Assembly (NCBI RefSeq): GCF_029894165.1
Contig: NZ_JARXXU010000001.1
Coordinates: forward strand, 558,001-622,000
Source of the DNA: Aurantimicrobium minutum
Lineage (GTDB): Bacteria; Actinomycetota; Actinomycetes; Actinomycetales; Microbacteriaceae
Direction: 5' to 3'
DNA length: 64,000 bases
Shown here one piece after another: positions 35,669-44,833 of this stretch. The position numbers and the translations under genes are program-made. Within the stretch, counting starts at the first letter, position 1; every line of letters starts with the position of its first letter. The notes beneath the pieces were generated by a model. It did no database searches. It had not been told where the DNA came from and saw only the letters and a program-made list of their open reading frames with translations.

Positions 35669-36832
35669 GTGGATCTTTACGAATACCAAGCCAGGGACCT
35701 ATTCGAGAGCTACGGTGTTCCCGTGCTCGCTGGCATCATTGCAGACACTCCCGCTGAGGCTCGCGCCGCAGCAGAAAAGCTGGGCGGCGTTGTCGTCGTC
35801 AAGGCTCAGGTCAAGGTCGGCGGCCGCGGTAAGGCGGGCGGCGTCAAGGTCGCGAAGTCCCCTGAGGAAGCTGAAGAAGCAGCCAAGGCCATTCTGGGTC
35901 TGGACATCAAGGGCCACGTGGTCAAGCGCGTCATGGTTGCCGCGGGTGCCCGCATTGCCGAAGAGTTCTACTTCTCCGTGCTGCTGGACCGTGCCAACCG
36001 CTCCTACCTCTCGCTGACCTCCTACGAGGGCGGCATGGAGATCGAAATTCTCGCAGTAGAGCGCCCCGAGGCACTGGCTCGTATTGAAGTCAACCCCATC
36101 AAGGGCATCGACTTGGCTGAAGCCAAGCGCATCGCCGTGGAAGCCAAGTTCCCTGCCGAGCTCGTGGACAGGGTTGCTCCTGTCTTTGTGAAGCTCTACG
36201 AGGTTTACACCGGCGAAGACGCCACCCTGGTTGAGGTCAACCCCCTCGTGCTCACCGAAGAAGGCGACATCATCGCTCTCGACGGCAAGGTCTCGCTCGA
36301 TGAGAACGCCGAATTCCGTCACGAGAACCACGCAGCCCTTGAAGACAAGGCTGCTGCTGACCCCCTCGAGGCCAAGGCCAAAGCTGCAGACCTCAACTAC
36401 GTCAAGCTCGACGGTGAAGTCGGAATTATCGGTAACGGTGCAGGTCTCGTGATGAGCACCCTCGACGTTGTTGCTTACGCCGGCGAAAAGCACGGTGGCG
36501 TCAAGCCCGCGAACTTCCTCGACATCGGTGGTGGAGCTTCTGCTGCTGTCATGGCTGCTGGTCTCGACGTGATCCTCGGTGACCCTCAGGTCAAGAGCGT
36601 GTTCGTCAACGTCTTCGGCGGCATCACCGCCTGTGACGCGGTAGCCAACGGTATTGTCCAGGCGCTCGAGACTCTCGGGTCTGCCGCGAACAAGCCCCTC
36701 GTTGTTCGCCTCGACGGCAACAACGTCGACGAGGGTCGTCGTATCCTCGCCGAGGCAAACCACCCTCTCGTAACCATCGCAGACAGCATGGATGACGGCG
36801 CCGACAAGGCCGCCGCACTCGCCGCCCGCTAA
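35669..36832 (+). CDS. sucC: Succinyl-CoA synthetase (ADP-forming), beta subunit
   Basis: 387 aa, normal length. GTG start. ATP-grasp N terminus begins [19 protein letters not shown], with [16 protein letters not shown] for nucleotide binding and EVNPLV for metal binding, then the C-terminal CoA-ligase domain ([24 protein letters not shown]). Catalyses the substrate-level phosphorylation step of the TCA cycle with SucD, whose gene follows after 28 bases. Confidence 0.96.
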   Translation: MDLYEYQARDLFESYGVPVLAGIIADTPAEARAAAEKLGGVVVVKAQVKVGGRGKAGGVKVAKSPEEAEEAAKAILGLDIKGHVVKRVMVAAGARIAEEFYFSVLLDRANRSYLSLTSYEGGMEIEILAVERPEALARIEVNPIKGIDLAEAKRIAVEAKFPAELVDRVAPVFVKLYEVYTGEDATLVEVNPLVLTEEGDIIALDGKVSLDENAEFRHENHAALEDKAAADPLEAKAKAADLNYVKLDGEVGIIGNGAGLVMSTLDVVAYAGEKHGGVKPANFLDIGGGASAAVMAAGLDVILGDPQVKSVFVNVFGGITACDAVANGIVQALETLGSAANKPLVVRLDGNNVDEGRRILAEANHPLVTIADSMDDGADKAAALAAR

Positions 36833-36860
36833 GCCCCCACGACTACTCAAGGAAAAGACA

Positions 36861-37748
36861 ATGTCAATCTTTCTGAACAAAGACTCCAAGGTCATCGTGC
36901 AGGGCATCACCGGTGGTGAGGGCTCCAAGCACACCGCTCGTATGCTCGCAGCTGGCACCCAGATCGTCGGTGGCGTGAACGCTCGCAAGGCCGGCACGAC
37001 CGTCACCCACGGTGACGTCGAGCTTCCCGTGTTCGCCACCGTTGCGGAAGCAATGGCCGCAACCGGTGCTGATGTTTCGATCGCCTTCGTGCCCCCCGCA
37101 TTCTCCAAGGATGCTGTCATCGAAGCAATCGACGCCGAGATTCCTCTGCTCGTGGTCATCACCGAAGGTATTCCTGTGCAGGACTCCGCTGAGTTCTGGG
37201 CATATGCCAAGGACAAGGGTGGCAAGACCCGCATCATTGGTCCTAACTGCCCCGGCATCATCACTCCTGGTGAAGCACTGGTCGGTATTACCCCTGCCAA
37301 CATCACCGGCAAGGGCCCCATCGGTCTGGTGTCCAAGTCCGGTACCTTGACCTACCAAATGATGTTCGAGCTGCGCGACCTCGGCTTCTCGACCGCCATT
37401 GGTATTGGTGGAGACCCCATCATCGGCACCACGCACATCGATGCACTCGCTGCATTCGAGGCTGACCCCGAGACCAAGGCCATCGTCATGATCGGTGAAA
37501 TCGGTGGTGACGCGGAAGAGCGTGCCGCAGACTTCATCAAGGCGAACGTGACCAAGCCTGTTGTGGGCTATGTCGCGGGCTTCACTGCTCCCGAGGGAAA
37601 GACCATGGGTCACGCCGGTGCGATCGTCTCCGGTTCTGCCGGAACAGCTCAGGCCAAGAAGGAAGCCCTCGAGGCTGCCGGCGTCAAGGTGGGCAAGACT
37701 CCTTCGGAGGCTGCTCGCTTGATGCGCGAAATCATGGCAAACCTGTAA
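36861..37748 (+). CDS. sucD: Succinyl-CoA synthetase, alpha subunit
   Basis: 295 aa from ATG 36861 (AAGGAAAAG 4 bases upstream); the longer open frame to 36792 overlaps sucC and is spurious. CoA-binding Rossmann N terminus [24 protein letters not shown], and the phosphohistidine loop [12 protein letters not shown] with the active His near residue 250. Forms the alpha2beta2 or alphabeta enzyme with SucC. A hairpin 20 bases after the stop probably ends the operon. Confidence 0.96.
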   Translation: MSIFLNKDSKVIVQGITGGEGSKHTARMLAAGTQIVGGVNARKAGTTVTHGDVELPVFATVAEAMAATGADVSIAFVPPAFSKDAVIEAIDAEIPLLVVITEGIPVQDSAEFWAYAKDKGGKTRIIGPNCPGIITPGEALVGITPANITGKGPIGLVSKSGTLTYQMMFELRDLGFSTAIGIGGDPIIGTTHIDALAAFEADPETKAIVMIGEIGGDAEERAADFIKANVTKPVVGYVAGFTAPEGKTMGHAGAIVSGSAGTAQAKKEALEAAGVKVGKTPSEAARLMREIMANL

Positions 37749-37767
37749 TACATAGTTCTCATCAGCT

Positions 37768-37797
37768 CAGGGCGTTCTCCATTCGGGGGACGCCCTG
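37768..37797 (+). terminator. Terminator after sucD
   Basis: CAGGGCGTTCTCC (37768-37780) pairs with GGGGGACGCCCTG (37785-37797) with two G-T pairs and an ATTC loop. The T-run is poor, so efficiency is uncertain. Confidence 0.6.
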
Positions 37798-37916
37798 AAT
37801 CGTTAACACAGCACACACTGTTCATGTGTTTTTCCCTCAGGGGTTTCTTCATGGGTTGGGCTCAGGTGCTGGTCAATGGCAGACTGGTCAGACCAAGATT
37901 TTCAAAGGGGAACACT

Positions 37917-39242
37917 GTGTCTACTGCTGTGAAGAAGAATGCTGGCCGCGCCTGGATCTCAGCCGTCCTGCTGATTGTGGCCATGGTGCTCACACCTGTC
38001 GCGATTGTTGCCCACTGGGCCACCAGCGAGGTGACCAACACCGAGCGCTTCGTCTCGACCCTTTCTCCGTTAGCTTCGAACCCTGAGGTTCAGCAAGTCA
38101 TCATCGACGAGGTCACCGGCCTCATTACCGAACAGGTCGACATCCCGGAAATCACCGACTCCTTGTTCACCGGCCTGGGTAAGGCACTGAACCTGCCGGA
38201 GAAGGCCCAGAAGGCTCTTGATCTCCTGGTTTCCCCCGTGGCCAACGGTGTGGACTCTCTCATTACCAACGTGGTGACCACCGCAGTGGAGTCTGAAGCT
38301 TTCCAGAAGGCCTGGACCAAGACGTTGACCCTCACTCAGGAGCAGACCGTTGCATTGCTCTCCGGTGACCCTGACTCCATGCTGCAGCTGTCCAACGATG
38401 GAACCCTGTCGCTTCCTCTCAAGCCCCTCATCGTGGAAATCAAAGCCACCCTGGTCAAGCAGGGCGTGGGTTTCGCCAGCGCTATTCCTGAGGTGGACAA
38501 GTCCATCGTTCTGGGACAGATTCCTGAGCTCGCGCTGGCCCGCGTGATCTACCAGGTCGGTGTCGGTGTGGGTACCTGGTTACCCTGGATTGTTGCTGGT
38601 CTCTTTGCTGCTGGTATTGGTTTTGCGCGTAAGCGCCCCCGCGCCATTCTCGCGACCAGTGTTGTCTTTGCAGTTCTGATGGCCTTCTTGGCCTTCCTGT
38701 TTGGCAGTGGACGCATCGTGGCTACCACCGTAATCGATCCTGGCTACTCCGCAGCTGTCGGTGTTGTCTATGACGCTCTGGTCAGCTACGTGGTCAACGT
38801 GGTTGCTGCGCTGGGTCTCATCGCCATCTTCACCGCCATTGCTGCGTGGGCATTTAGCACCTCGGAAACCGCAGAGAAGTTCCGTGGATTTGCCAACAAG
38901 CAAATCAACACTGTGCGCAGCTTCGTGGACCCCGAGAACGCTCGTCTAGGCGCCGCAACACCTGTCCTGCACAAGTACCGCATTGTTGCCCGCGTGATCA
39001 TCCTGGGTGGTGTGGCCCTGATCCTCACGGCCATCCAGCCGGCAACGATTGCTGCCGTGATTTGGCTGGGCATTCTTGCTCTCGTTCTGCTCTTTGTCTA
39101 TGAAGTGTTGCAGCGTGCAACGCTTACGCCAGTGGTGGTTGCTCCTGCTGCACCTGCCACGAAGACCACTGCGGCAGCAAAGAAGCCTGCAACTGCGGCA
39201 AAGAAGCCTGTCGCGAAGAAGCCCGCCGCCAAAAAGTCATAG
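37917..39242 (+). CDS. Integral membrane protein with histone-H1-like Lys/Ala/Pro tail
   Basis: 441 aa from GTG 37917 (AAAGGGGA upstream), preferred over the ATG at 37824. One membrane span near residues 13-35, a 180-residue extracytoplasmic segment rich in Thr/Val/Glu helices, three or more spans between about 220 and 400, then a cytoplasmic tail of repeated AAKKPA/VAKKPAA units very like the H1-like protein at 58684. The main body resembles actinobacterial membrane proteins of unknown function near sucCD. The tail could touch nucleic acid; this is inference. Confidence 0.72.
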   Translation: MSTAVKKNAGRAWISAVLLIVAMVLTPVAIVAHWATSEVTNTERFVSTLSPLASNPEVQQVIIDEVTGLITEQVDIPEITDSLFTGLGKALNLPEKAQKALDLLVSPVANGVDSLITNVVTTAVESEAFQKAWTKTLTLTQEQTVALLSGDPDSMLQLSNDGTLSLPLKPLIVEIKATLVKQGVGFASAIPEVDKSIVLGQIPELALARVIYQVGVGVGTWLPWIVAGLFAAGIGFARKRPRAILATSVVFAVLMAFLAFLFGSGRIVATTVIDPGYSAAVGVVYDALVSYVVNVVAALGLIAIFTAIAAWAFSTSETAEKFRGFANKQINTVRSFVDPENARLGAATPVLHKYRIVARVIILGGVALILTAIQPATIAAVIWLGILALVLLFVYEVLQRATLTPVVVAPAAPATKTTAAAKKPATAAKKPVAKKPAAKKS

Positions 39243-39251
39243 CATCAAGGG

Positions 39252-40523
39252 GTGAACCGCACCCTCATTGCACTGCTTGCTGCGCTGGAGTCCTTCCTCG
39301 CAGTGGCCATTGGGGTCGGTATTTCCCTTGTTCCGCTCAGCATTATGTGGGCGGCCCGGCTTGATCTTGATATTGGCTGGGATGTGTTCTGGCGTGCCTC
39401 GGCAGATATTTGGCTGGTCGGTCACGGCGTAGACCTCACCATCACTCTCGATCCTGCACTGGCCGCGGCCATCGCGTTGCCCGGGGCAGAACTTCCCTTC
39501 TTAGTTTCGATTGCACCCTTGAGTTTCGCTCTGATCACGATATTGATGGGGGTGCGTCTGGGGCGGAAGTCACTGGAGTCTGGCGCTCGCTTTGTGGGCC
39601 CCGTGGCCGCCATCAGTACCTTCGGCGGCCTGACGGTGCTCATCGCGATTTCTGCCCTGCAGGCTAGCGCGATGCCCACGATGTGGATGGCACTGTCCTT
39701 CCCCACGGCCTTCTTTGCTCTGGGTGTCTTTATTGGTGCCCGCGGTGAAGTCGGTCACTCCGGTGGCCGGGCGGAGCGCGTGCAGAAACGCGTGGTGGGC
39801 TGGGCAGGTAGCTTGCCCCAACAGGTTCGTATTGTCGGTGCGACTGCCCTGCGCGGCGGGGTGATTGTGGCCACCTCGGTGATCGCACTTTCTGCGGTGA
39901 CCCTGGCCATCTTGGTCATTGGGAACTTCTCCACCATTCTGGGTCTCTATGAAGGCCTGCAGGGCGGTGGCGGTGGAAGCTTAATCTTGACCGCAGCCCA
40001 GCTCATGTTCATGCCGAACTTTGTCATCTGGGTGGCCTCGTGGTTTATTGGCACCGGGTTTGCACTTGGGTCAGGTTCCCTGGTCTCGCCCGTGGGCACA
40101 GACCTGGGCCTCCTGCCATCGCTGCCTGTCCTGGGCGCTTTGCCCACGGCAGATATGGCATTTGGCTTCTTAGGCCTGCTGGTCCCTATCGCCTCTGCTT
40201 TTGTGGCTGCCCTGCTCTTGCGGCCGAAGCTCGTGCATGCGCTGGGCACAGGACCGCAGCTGCGCTGGATCTTTGCCACCGTTGTCGGTATTGCACTCGT
40301 GGGTGGGTTCCTCATCGGTTTCATGAGCTGGGCCAGTGGGGGAGCAGCAGGACCTGGCCGTCTGATGGATGTCGGGCCGAACGCGCTGCGGACCGGCGGC
40401 ATCGCGGCTATTGAATTCCTGATCGCTGCCAGTTTGGGCATGCTTGCCAGCTCGCGTTCAGACCACCGGGAACCCCGCGAGAAGACTGCCACCGCTTCAG
40501 ACTCCGCGCAGAAAATCAGCTGA
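39252..40523 (+). CDS. DUF6350 family membrane protein
   Basis: 423 aa, GTG start, about nine membrane segments. Position between sucD and purN and segments such as SLVPLSIMWAARLDLDIGWDVFWR (split around residue 25) and MFMPNFVIWVASWFIGTGFALGSG fit the actinobacterial family DUF6350, sometimes annotated as cell-division protein PerM-like. The function is not established. It starts 9 bases after the preceding membrane gene and is probably co-transcribed with it. Confidence 0.75.
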   Translation: MNRTLIALLAALESFLAVAIGVGISLVPLSIMWAARLDLDIGWDVFWRASADIWLVGHGVDLTITLDPALAAAIALPGAELPFLVSIAPLSFALITILMGVRLGRKSLESGARFVGPVAAISTFGGLTVLIAISALQASAMPTMWMALSFPTAFFALGVFIGARGEVGHSGGRAERVQKRVVGWAGSLPQQVRIVGATALRGGVIVATSVIALSAVTLAILVIGNFSTILGLYEGLQGGGGGSLILTAAQLMFMPNFVIWVASWFIGTGFALGSGSLVSPVGTDLGLLPSLPVLGALPTADMAFGFLGLLVPIASAFVAALLLRPKLVHALGTGPQLRWIFATVVGIALVGGFLIGFMSWASGGAAGPGRLMDVGPNALRTGGIAAIEFLIAASLGMLASSRSDHREPREKTATASDSAQKIS

Positions 40524-40546
40524 GTTCACCGCGGTAGAATTATTGA

Positions 40547-41137
40547 GTGCTCAAACTCGTCGTCCTGATCTCTGGATCAGGTTCTAATCTCCGTGCGCTC
40601 CTCGAGGCATGCAGTGACGAGGCCTACCCCGCGCAGATCATGGCCGTCGGTGCCGATAATAACGCCTCGGGTTTGGCACACGCTCGCGAGTTCGGCATCC
40701 CCAGCTTTATCGTTTCTCCCGCTGACTACGCCAACCGTGTGGCCTGGGGAGAAGCACTCATTGCGGAGATACAGACCTATTCTCCCGACATGGTGGTCTG
40801 CGCTGGTTTCATGCGTATTCTTCCTGCGAACGTGGTCACTGCGTTCTCTCCCAACCTGATCAACATGCACCCCGCACTGTTGCCGCTGTATCCGGGAGCG
40901 CACGCGGTGCGTGACGCTCTCGCGGATGGCGCAACAGTGACCGGAGCAACAGTCCACATTGTCGACGAGGGCGTCGACACTGGCCCCGTGATAGCTCACG
41001 TGGAGGTGGCCATCAACGCTGATGACACTGAAGCAACGCTGCACGAGCGCATCAAGATTGTCGAGCGTGAACTTATTGTTCACACCGTTCGCAATATCGC
41101 CCACGCCCACGTCAACCTTCAGGAGCTAGCACGCTGA
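40547..41137 (+). CDS. purN: Phosphoribosylglycinamide formyltransferase
   Basis: 196 aa, usual length. N-terminal [16 protein letters not shown], the catalytic region with [30 protein letters not shown] (active His) and the Asp in [11 protein letters not shown]. Uses 10-formyl-tetrahydrofolate to formylate GAR in step 3 of purine synthesis. GTG start. Shares one base with the purH ATG (TGATG), so translation is coupled with the gene for the last two steps. Confidence 0.96.
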   Translation: MLKLVVLISGSGSNLRALLEACSDEAYPAQIMAVGADNNASGLAHAREFGIPSFIVSPADYANRVAWGEALIAEIQTYSPDMVVCAGFMRILPANVVTAFSPNLINMHPALLPLYPGAHAVRDALADGATVTGATVHIVDEGVDTGPVIAHVEVAINADDTEATLHERIKIVERELIVHTVRNIAHAHVNLQELAR

Positions 41138-42735
41138 TGAGCGGCCCTTCACACGATCCCAGCCTGTACAACCACCGCGACCTCATTCCCGTGCGTCGCG
41201 CACTGATCTCGGTCAGTGACAAGACCGGACTGCTCGACCTCGCCGGCGCACTCAGCGCTGCTGGTGTCGAGCTCATCTCCACCGGTTCCACCGCACAGAC
41301 CATCCGTGACGCCGGTCACGCCGTCAAGGACGTCAGTGAGATTACCGGATTCCCCGAGTCTCTCGACGGCCGTGTGAAGACCCTGCACCCGTCCGTGCAC
41401 GCGGGTATTCTGGCCGACCTGCGTCTGCAGACACACGCTGACCAGCTCGACGAGCTTGGCATCAAGTCCTTCGACCTCGTTGTGGTCAACCTCTACCCCT
41501 TCCGTGAGACGGTGGCCTCCGGTGCTGCTGACTCTGACGTGATTGAGCAGATCGACATTGGCGGTCCGGCCATGGTTCGTGCGTCAGCAAAGAACCACGC
41601 CAACGTCGCTATCGTGGTCTCCCCTGCGCGCTATGGCGAGATCATGGAAGCAGTGGCCACCGGGGGAACGACCATTAACCAGCGTCGCTCGCTTGCCGCT
41701 GAAGCATTCGCTCACACCGCTGCCTATGACTCGGCTGTGTCATCCTGGTTCGTGCGCGACGAGAAGTTCCCCGAGACCTTCTCTGTCTCAGCTCAGCGCG
41801 GGTCTGTTCTGCGCTACGGCGAGAACTCGCACCAGGAAGCTGCGCTGTATCTCGAGCAGGGCGGTCACGGCATTGCCCAGTCCACTCTTCTCGGTGGCAA
41901 GGAAATGTCCTACAACAATTTCGTAGACGCAGATGCTGCGGTGCGTGCAGCTTATGACTTCATTAACCCTGCCGTCGCGATTATCAAGCACGCAAACCCC
42001 TGCGGTATTGCTGTGGGCCGCGACAAGGCAGTGGACCAGATTGCCTCTGCCCACCGCCTCGCTCACGAATGCGACCCCGTTTCTGCATTTGGTGGTGTGA
42101 TTGCGGCCAACCGCCCCGTCACGCTCAAGATGGCCGAGCAGGTCAGCGAAGTATTCACCGAGGTTCTAGTTGCTCCAGACTTCGACGATGACGCCCTGAC
42201 CTTGCTGCGCACCAAGAAGAACTTGCGTCTGCTGCGTCTGCCGGAGAACTTTGGCCGTGAAGCCACTGAACTGCGTCAGATCTCGGGCGGCTTCCTGCTC
42301 CAGGACGCTGACCTGTTCGATCCAGACGCAGAGGTCGGCGCATTGCGCAGTAGCTGGCAGCTCGTCTCTGGCGAACCAGCGGACAAGGAAACTCTGGTTG
42401 ACCTTGAGTTCGCCTGGAAGGCGTGCCGTTCGGTGAAGTCCAACGCCATTCTTCTAGCTCACAACGGTGCGTCCGTGGGCGTGGGCATGGGCCAGGTCAA
42501 CCGTGTTGACTCGTGCCACCTCGCGGTGAACCGCGCCGGTGACCGGGCTGCCGGTTCGGTTGCGGCATCCGATGCGTTCTTCCCCTTCGCAGATGGCCTG
42601 CAGGTTCTCCTCGCAGCGGGCGTCAAGGCTGTTGTTCAGCCGGGTGGCTCCGTGCGCGATGAGGAAGTTATTGCGGCAGCTCAGAAGGCTGGCGTCACCA
42701 TGTATTTCACCGGCGAACGCCACTTCTTCCACTAA
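41137..42735 (+). CDS. purH: Bifunctional AICAR formyltransferase/IMP cyclohydrolase
   Basis: 532 aa, normal length. N-terminal MGS-like IMP cyclohydrolase domain ([45 protein letters not shown]). The C-terminal AICAR transformylase contains [14 protein letters not shown], the catalytic KHANPCG and [11 protein letters not shown]. Consumes 10-formyl-THF; when folate is short its substrate ZMP builds up, which is the signal read by the ZTP riboswitch before glyA at 51.2 kb in this window. Confidence 0.97.
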   Translation: MSGPSHDPSLYNHRDLIPVRRALISVSDKTGLLDLAGALSAAGVELISTGSTAQTIRDAGHAVKDVSEITGFPESLDGRVKTLHPSVHAGILADLRLQTHADQLDELGIKSFDLVVVNLYPFRETVASGAADSDVIEQIDIGGPAMVRASAKNHANVAIVVSPARYGEIMEAVATGGTTINQRRSLAAEAFAHTAAYDSAVSSWFVRDEKFPETFSVSAQRGSVLRYGENSHQEAALYLEQGGHGIAQSTLLGGKEMSYNNFVDADAAVRAAYDFINPAVAIIKHANPCGIAVGRDKAVDQIASAHRLAHECDPVSAFGGVIAANRPVTLKMAEQVSEVFTEVLVAPDFDDDALTLLRTKKNLRLLRLPENFGREATELRQISGGFLLQDADLFDPDAEVGALRSSWQLVSGEPADKETLVDLEFAWKACRSVKSNAILLAHNGASVGVGMGQVNRVDSCHLAVNRAGDRAAGSVAASDAFFPFADGLQVLLAAGVKAVVQPGGSVRDEEVIAAAQKAGVTMYFTGERHFFH

Positions 42736-42749
42736 AGGATACAAACACT

Positions 42750-43946
42750 ATGTTCACTACCCGTCGCCTCGTGGCAGCTATTTTGTCGGCACTGGCCGTC
42801 TCGGCCATTGCGCAAAATGCCACCATTCTGACTTTCTTCATTGGCCAGAACCCTGACCCGACAATTCTGTGGCAGGCCAGCTTCTTCTTTATCTATGCCA
42901 GCATCGTGCTGTTTATTCTGGTGTTCTTTGCCGGCATTCTCGGTTTCCTTGCTCGTCGCCGCTATGCCTGGGTTGCCGGTCTGGTTGCCTCGGTTCTGGC
43001 TGCGGTACTGGGTATGTTCATTCAGGCTGCGTTGCAGGGCGCATCAGGTCCTGACCTGGTCGCTGGTGTGATTGCGTCGCTTTTTGGCGTGAACCTCATC
43101 TTTATCGTTTTCGGCACCGTGGCGACCGTGACCGCAGGTTCCGGTATCTGGCGTTCACTGATCTCCCGGGACGAGCAGAACGTGGCCACCAAGGTGGCGC
43201 TGGTTCGTGCCCCTGCCTCCACGCTGGCTGACGGCCTCGTGACCCACATCAAGCGTAAGCAGGTGGACCTCGAGCTCGCAGACAAGCAGTGGGACGGCTA
43301 TGTTTCTGCACTCAACGCTGCTGGCTGGCAGACCGTGGAGGTTGCTCCTCGCGATGACCTCGCTGACAGCGTCTTCGTCGAAGACACTGTTGTCATGCTC
43401 GGCAAGCTTGCTGTGATCACCAACCCTGGTGCCGACAGCCGCAAGCCTGAAGTTGAGGCGACCGAGGCTGCTCTGGTTGATCTGGGTGTGAGGGTGGACC
43501 GCATTGTCAGCCCCGGTGCTCTCGATGGCGGCGACGTGCTCAAGGTCGGTAAGACGGTCTATGTGGGCCGTGGTGGTCGCACCAACGGCGAAGGTATTCG
43601 CCAGCTGCGTGCGATCGCGGCAACTCAGGGCTACACCGTCGTTGCTGTTCCTGTGACCAAGGCTCTGCATCTCAAGACCGCGGTAACCGCGCTGCCTGAT
43701 GGCACCGTCATCGGTTACCCACCCCTGGTGGATGACCAGGGCATCTTCGAGCGCTTCCTACCCGTTCCCGAGGCTCACGGCACCGCCGTGGTCGTGCTTT
43801 CTGCAGACACCGTGTTGATGTCTGCATCGGCACCCAAATCTGCAGAGCTCTTCCGTGAACTCGGCTACCGCGTCATTACCGTGGACATCTCCGAGTTTGA
43901 GAAGCTCGAGGGCTGTGTCACCTGCTTGTCGGTGCGTCTGCGCTAG
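42750..43946 (+). CDS. Dimethylargininase-like hydrolase fused to an N-terminal membrane domain
   Basis: 398 aa. Residues 1-130 carry four membrane segments (LVAAILSALAVSAIA, FFFIYASIVLFILVFFAGIL and two more). Residues about 145-398 form a DDAH/amidinotransferase-type domain: DSVFVEDTVV (acidic residues), GGDVLKVGKTVYVG, LHLKTAVTAL (catalytic His) and the C-terminal EGCVTCLSVRL with the nucleophile at Cys392. DDAH enzymes hydrolyse dimethylarginine to citrulline and dimethylamine. Free-standing DDAH is about 260 aa, so the membrane domain is an addition. Ends at a strong terminator. Confidence 0.8.
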   Translation: MFTTRRLVAAILSALAVSAIAQNATILTFFIGQNPDPTILWQASFFFIYASIVLFILVFFAGILGFLARRRYAWVAGLVASVLAAVLGMFIQAALQGASGPDLVAGVIASLFGVNLIFIVFGTVATVTAGSGIWRSLISRDEQNVATKVALVRAPASTLADGLVTHIKRKQVDLELADKQWDGYVSALNAAGWQTVEVAPRDDLADSVFVEDTVVMLGKLAVITNPGADSRKPEVEATEAALVDLGVRVDRIVSPGALDGGDVLKVGKTVYVGRGGRTNGEGIRQLRAIAATQGYTVVAVPVTKALHLKTAVTALPDGTVIGYPPLVDDQGIFERFLPVPEAHGTAVVVLSADTVLMSASAPKSAELFRELGYRVITVDISEFEKLEGCVTCLSVRLR

Positions 43947-43957
43947 AACACTCTGTC

Positions 43958-43995
43958 AACACAAAAGGACCCGGGAAACCGGGTCCTTTTGTGTT
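43958..43995. terminator. Bidirectional terminator between the DDAH-like gene and the GNAT gene
   Basis: AACACAAAAGGACCCGG (43958-43974) and CCGGGTCCTTTTGTGTT (43979-43995) form a perfect 17-bp stem with a GAAA tetraloop, A-rich on one side and T-rich on the other, so it can work for both strands. Confidence 0.92.
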
Positions 43996-44003
43996 CTGCT
44001 TCG

Positions 44004-44456
44004 TTACAGAGAAAGCTCACCAATCGTCTCGCCAAAACGCGAGGTGCCAATGTCAACAAAGCCCAGTTTGTTGAAGAACTTTCCAGGCCCGTCATCCCCG
44101 CCCTCCCAGAGCACGGTGAGGGTGGTGAATCCACGAGACTTGGCTTCCTGGGCGAGGGCTTCGATGGCGAAGCGACCCACACCTTTGCCCTGGGCCGTGG
44201 CGGCCACGGTAATGCGCCAGATGCAGGAGCGGAACTCAGGCTGGTCAGAGGAGGGATCGAAGTGGCCACGAATAAAGCCCACAACGGTGTCGCCTTCCAG
44301 GACAACGCGAGGCCATTCGGTGGCGGGGTTGAAGTAGGACTCGGCGAGTGCGTAGGACGTCGGGGCGACAAACTGTTCTTGGCCGGGCTTGAGCGTGAGC
44401 GAGTTGGCCGCGACGATGGTTTTTGCTGACAGTTCTTCTAATACGTAGTTCCCCAT
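44004..44456 (-). CDS. GNAT family N-acetyltransferase
   Basis: 150 aa from ATG 44456 (MGNYVLEEL); the open frame continues to 44606, but that part overlaps the divergent promoter and operator. Acetyl-CoA-binding motif A ITVAATAQGKGVGRFAIEAL (about residues 87-106), then motif B EGGDDGPGKFFNKLGFVDIG, where FF..LGF is typical. N-terminal part resembles spermidine/diamine acetyltransferases, but the substrate is not predictable. Single gene. Confidence 0.82.
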   Translation of the reverse strand: MGNYVLEELSAKTIVAANSLTLKPGQEQFVAPTSYALAESYFNPATEWPRVVLEGDTVVGFIRGHFDPSSDQPEFRSCIWRITVAATAQGKGVGRFAIEALAQEAKSRGFTTLTVLWEGGDDGPGKFFNKLGFVDIGTSRFGETIGELSL

Positions 44457-44571
44457 GTCTTTAGAGTATTCCTCCTTGCTGAGAATCAACAGTTTCGGTG
44501 TGTAAAAGGCAGGTAAACATTTTCTGTCCGAAAAATCATGTAGATTCACCTCGACAAATACGTGATTTTGA

Positions 44572-44589
44572 TATACCCTGGGGGGTATA
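44572..44589. promoter_or_regulatory. CsoR-family operator-like palindrome
   Basis: TATACCC (44572-44578), centre TGGG, GGGTATA (44583-44589): the G-tract palindrome bound by CsoR/CstR/RcnR-type repressors (copper, persulfide, nickel). It lies 35 bases before the 38-aa Cys-rich gene, in promoter position. No csoR gene is in the window. Confidence 0.7.
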
Positions 44590-44624
44590 CGGATTACCGT
44601 AAACAATCACCTTCGGAGGTAACT

Positions 44625-44741
44625 ATGTGCAGCCCAGCTAATTGTGGCTCATGCGGAAAAACCACGTGGACTGGTTGCGGCCAGCACATTGAAGAAGCAC
44701 TGTGGGGCGTTCCCGAAAACGAGCGCTGCACCTGCAACTAG
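44625..44741 (+). CDS. 38-aa Cys-rich actinobacterial protein
   Basis: 117 bases encoding 38 residues, ATG 44625 with CGGAGG 6 bases upstream. Begins MCSPANCGSCGKTTWTGCG and ends ENERCTCN, giving six or more Cys in CxxC-like spacing plus one His, so metal or persulfide binding is likely. I recall near-identical short proteins across actinobacteria with no assigned function. It sits between a CsoR-type operator and a terminator, ahead of a metal P-type ATPase, which supports a metal- or sulfur-stress role. Confidence 0.78.
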   Translation: MCSPANCGSCGKTTWTGCGQHIEEALWGVPENERCTCN

Positions 44742-44760
44742 GTTTTTCGCAGTATCCCTG

Positions 44761-44792
44761 AAGAATGGGTCCCCACGTGGGGACCCATTCTT
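44761..44792 (+). terminator. Terminator after the Cys-rich gene
   Basis: AAGAATGGGTCCCCAC (44761-44776) is directly followed by its exact complement GTGGGGACCCATTCTT (44777-44792), then CGTTAAC. It lies 19 bases after the small gene and 41 bases before the P-type ATPase, so it may end or attenuate the transcript. Confidence 0.82.
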
Positions 44793-44833
44793 CGTTAACA
44801 CCTGCCCTTCACCCGATGTGACAGAGTAGAACC

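Noticed and set aside
35699-37336. 545-codon open frame on the minus strand opposite sucC-sucD, and a 377-codon one opposite guaA at 9177-10310
   Set aside because: Typical antisense shadows of G+C-rich genes: no ribosome site, no domain, and the opposite strand encodes complete known enzymes.
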